Shown: piece by piece, positions 63,040 to 64,000 of the stretch | Numbering within the stretch: position 1 is the stretch's first letter | Layout of the letters: each line of letters opens with the position of its first letter | Source: Pontibacter chinhatensis | GTDB lineage: Bacteria > Bacteroidota > Bacteroidia > Cytophagales > Hymenobacteraceae | NCBI RefSeq assembly: GCF_900113285.1 | Contig: NZ_FOOT01000002.1 | Coordinates: forward strand, 620,001 to 684,000 | Length of the DNA stretch: 64,000 nt | Reading direction: 5' to 3' | The notes under the pieces: generated by a model | Database searches by the model: none | Seen by the model: the letters and a program-made list of their open reading frames with translations, nothing else | Told to the model about the DNA's origin: nothing | Made by a program: the position numbers and the translations under genes

Positions 63040-63663
63040 CTATTCCTTACAACAACTCCCCCGCTCCTGCAATGGCGCGCAGCTGGCCTTTACCTCCGCG
63101 CCCAGTACCTGCCCATTGTGGCTGAGCTCAAGGTGGCAGCACTCCAGAAAAAGCTGCTTCAGCTTCTCGCGCCCGCGCTGTACCCTGGATTTAGCTCCGG
63201 AGTAGGAAATACCCAAACGCTCGGCAATCTCTTTCTGGCTCACGCCCTCCAGCTCGCTTAGGCGCAGGGCCTCGGCATACTCAGTGGGCAGCAGGTTGAT
63301 TAAGGGCTCCACCAGCGCCTCTACCTCCTGCCGGTTCTGTTCCGACAAGTCCTCCGGCTCGGGCAACTCTGCTTCCTCTGCCAGTGGTTGCCGGCGGCTG
63401 TTTTCCCTGAAAAAGTCGTGTACGGTGTTGCGGGTGATCTGGAAGAGCCAAGCCTTCAGGTTGTGCACACCCTGCAGCTGCTCACAGTTTTTGTAGAGCT
63501 TCAGGTAAAGCTGCTGCAGGATGTCGTCGGTTTCTGCCTTGTCCTGCACGCGTTTCAGCACAAAGCCGCGTAACTGCGCTTCATACGCTAAAAAGGCCGG
63601 AGCCACGGCCGCGCAGCTATCCTGCGGCAAATTAGTGGAGGGGTTGATGCAGCAGTTATCCAT
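63040..63663 (-). CDS. sigZ: RNA polymerase sigma factor, SigZ-like ECF family
   Basis: The 207-residue protein has sigma-70 region 2 (DDILQQLYLKLYKN and the LKAWLFQITRN motif) and region 4 with the helix-turn-helix VSQKEIAERLGISYSGAKSRVQRGREKLK. The C-terminus has a Cys-rich tail (ECCHLEL, then KASCAPLQERGSCCKE) typical of the SigZ group and possibly metal-binding (inference). No anti-sigma factor is adjacent. Targets are unknown. Confidence 0.9.
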   Translation of the reverse strand: MDNCCINPSTNLPQDSCAAVAPAFLAYEAQLRGFVLKRVQDKAETDDILQQLYLKLYKNCEQLQGVHNLKAWLFQITRNTVHDFFRENSRRQPLAEEAELPEPEDLSEQNRQEVEALVEPLINLLPTEYAEALRLSELEGVSQKEIAERLGISYSGAKSRVQRGREKLKQLFLECCHLELSHNGQVLGAEVKASCAPLQERGSCCKE

Positions 63664-63665
63664 AC

Positions 63666-64000
63666 TTATACACCTACTATTTTACTTCGCCTTTCCATCA
63701 GGCAGATGTCGCGCCACTGCCCGTGCAGTTGCCCCAGGCGCTCGCGCAGCCCCACTATCCTGAACCCGCACTGCTCGTGCAGTTTTATACTTGCCGCGTT
63801 CTCCTTGAGTATACCCGCCTGAAGGGTCCAGATGCCCTCCTGCTCCGACTCCTGCACCAGTTGCTGTAGCAGCAGTTTACCAATGCCTCTGCCTTTATAC
63901 TTCGGGTGGATGTACACGCTGTCCTCGGCCACCCCACTATACACGCACCTGCCCGACACGGCCGTCAGCGCGCCCCAACCAGCCACAGATCCATCCTCAG
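63666..64000 (-). CDS. GNAT family N-acetyltransferase, partial
   Basis: The gene runs off the right edge; its start is outside the window. The visible 111 or so residues contain the acetyl-CoA-binding motif VYIHPKYKGRGIGKLLL and the CGFRIVGLRERLGQLHGQWRD end, which fits the phosphinothricin acetyltransferase-like group. Its stop is 2 bases from the sigZ start, so the two may be co-transcribed. Substrate unknown. Confidence 0.88.
   Translation of the reverse strand, partial: EDGSVAGWGALTAVSGRCVYSGVAEDSVYIHPKYKGRGIGKLLLQQLVQESEQEGIWTLQAGILKENAASIKLHEQCGFRIVGLRERLGQLHGQWRDICLMERRSKIVGV

Overview
The window is a bacterial chromosome segment, very probably from the Bacteroidota, order Cytophagales, and most like a Pontibacter/Hymenobacteraceae genome. 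The evidence is the set of families: SusC/SusD, Oar-like TonB receptors, DUF4249, DUF5687 and S46 peptidase. Promoter boxes fit TAnnTTTG, Shine-Dalgarno sequences are scarce, and short lipoproteins carry acidic residues after the lipid-bearing Cys. The genus is inference. No phage, transposase, CRISPR array or rRNA was seen; one tRNA-Ala(GGC) is present.

Layout. 0-11 kb: a partial gene (GrpE-like N-terminus), then obgE, adk, hpt and hppA on the minus strand, a 1.1-kb repeat-filled gap, an M42/M20-like peptidase, a TPR protein, and a ugd-uxs pair that makes UDP-xylose. 11-22 kb: alpha/beta hydrolase, GlcD-like FAD oxidase, NlpC/P60 lipoprotein and two Oar-like TonB receptors. 22-24 kb: tRNA-Ala followed by a Dam-type adenine methylase, a truncated DpnA-like methylase remnant and a convergent PD-(D/E)XK-like protein. 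24-40 kb: housekeeping and accessory genes (cysE-cysM, MFS, HEAT-cyclophilin fusion, VOC, thioredoxin-like, epimerase, DUF1684, AraC regulator, serine hydrolase, acetyltransferase). 40-50 kb: ABC ATPase plus DUF5687 permease, yidD, S46 dipeptidyl-peptidase and GH20 hexosaminidase. 49-59 kb: two outer-membrane uptake operons on the minus strand (TonB receptor-DUF4249; SusC-SusD-Ig-like lipoprotein-acidic lipoprotein). 59-64 kb: PorV-like barrel, a helix-hairpin-helix/beta-barrel protein, SigZ-type sigma factor and a partial GNAT acetyltransferase.

The most unusual signal is not a gene. The heptamer AAGTATA/TATACTT is extremely over-represented on both strands, inside genes in several reading frames and in intergenic DNA, and it repeatedly forms inverted pairs in the stems of hairpins and terminators. 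That pattern resembles DNA uptake sequences of other naturally competent bacteria. A second layer is a set of composite intergenic repeats at four loci (about 5.3-6.2, 43.0-43.7, 46.5-47.0 and 62.4-62.9 kb). Each contains a conserved element of about 205-245 nt lying downstream of a stop codon in the same orientation relative to that gene. Purine-rich GTTAGAAAG-type tracts start at or just after stop codons in three places, and small hairpins with changing but still paired stems recur in the gaps. These layers are reported separately in the findings.
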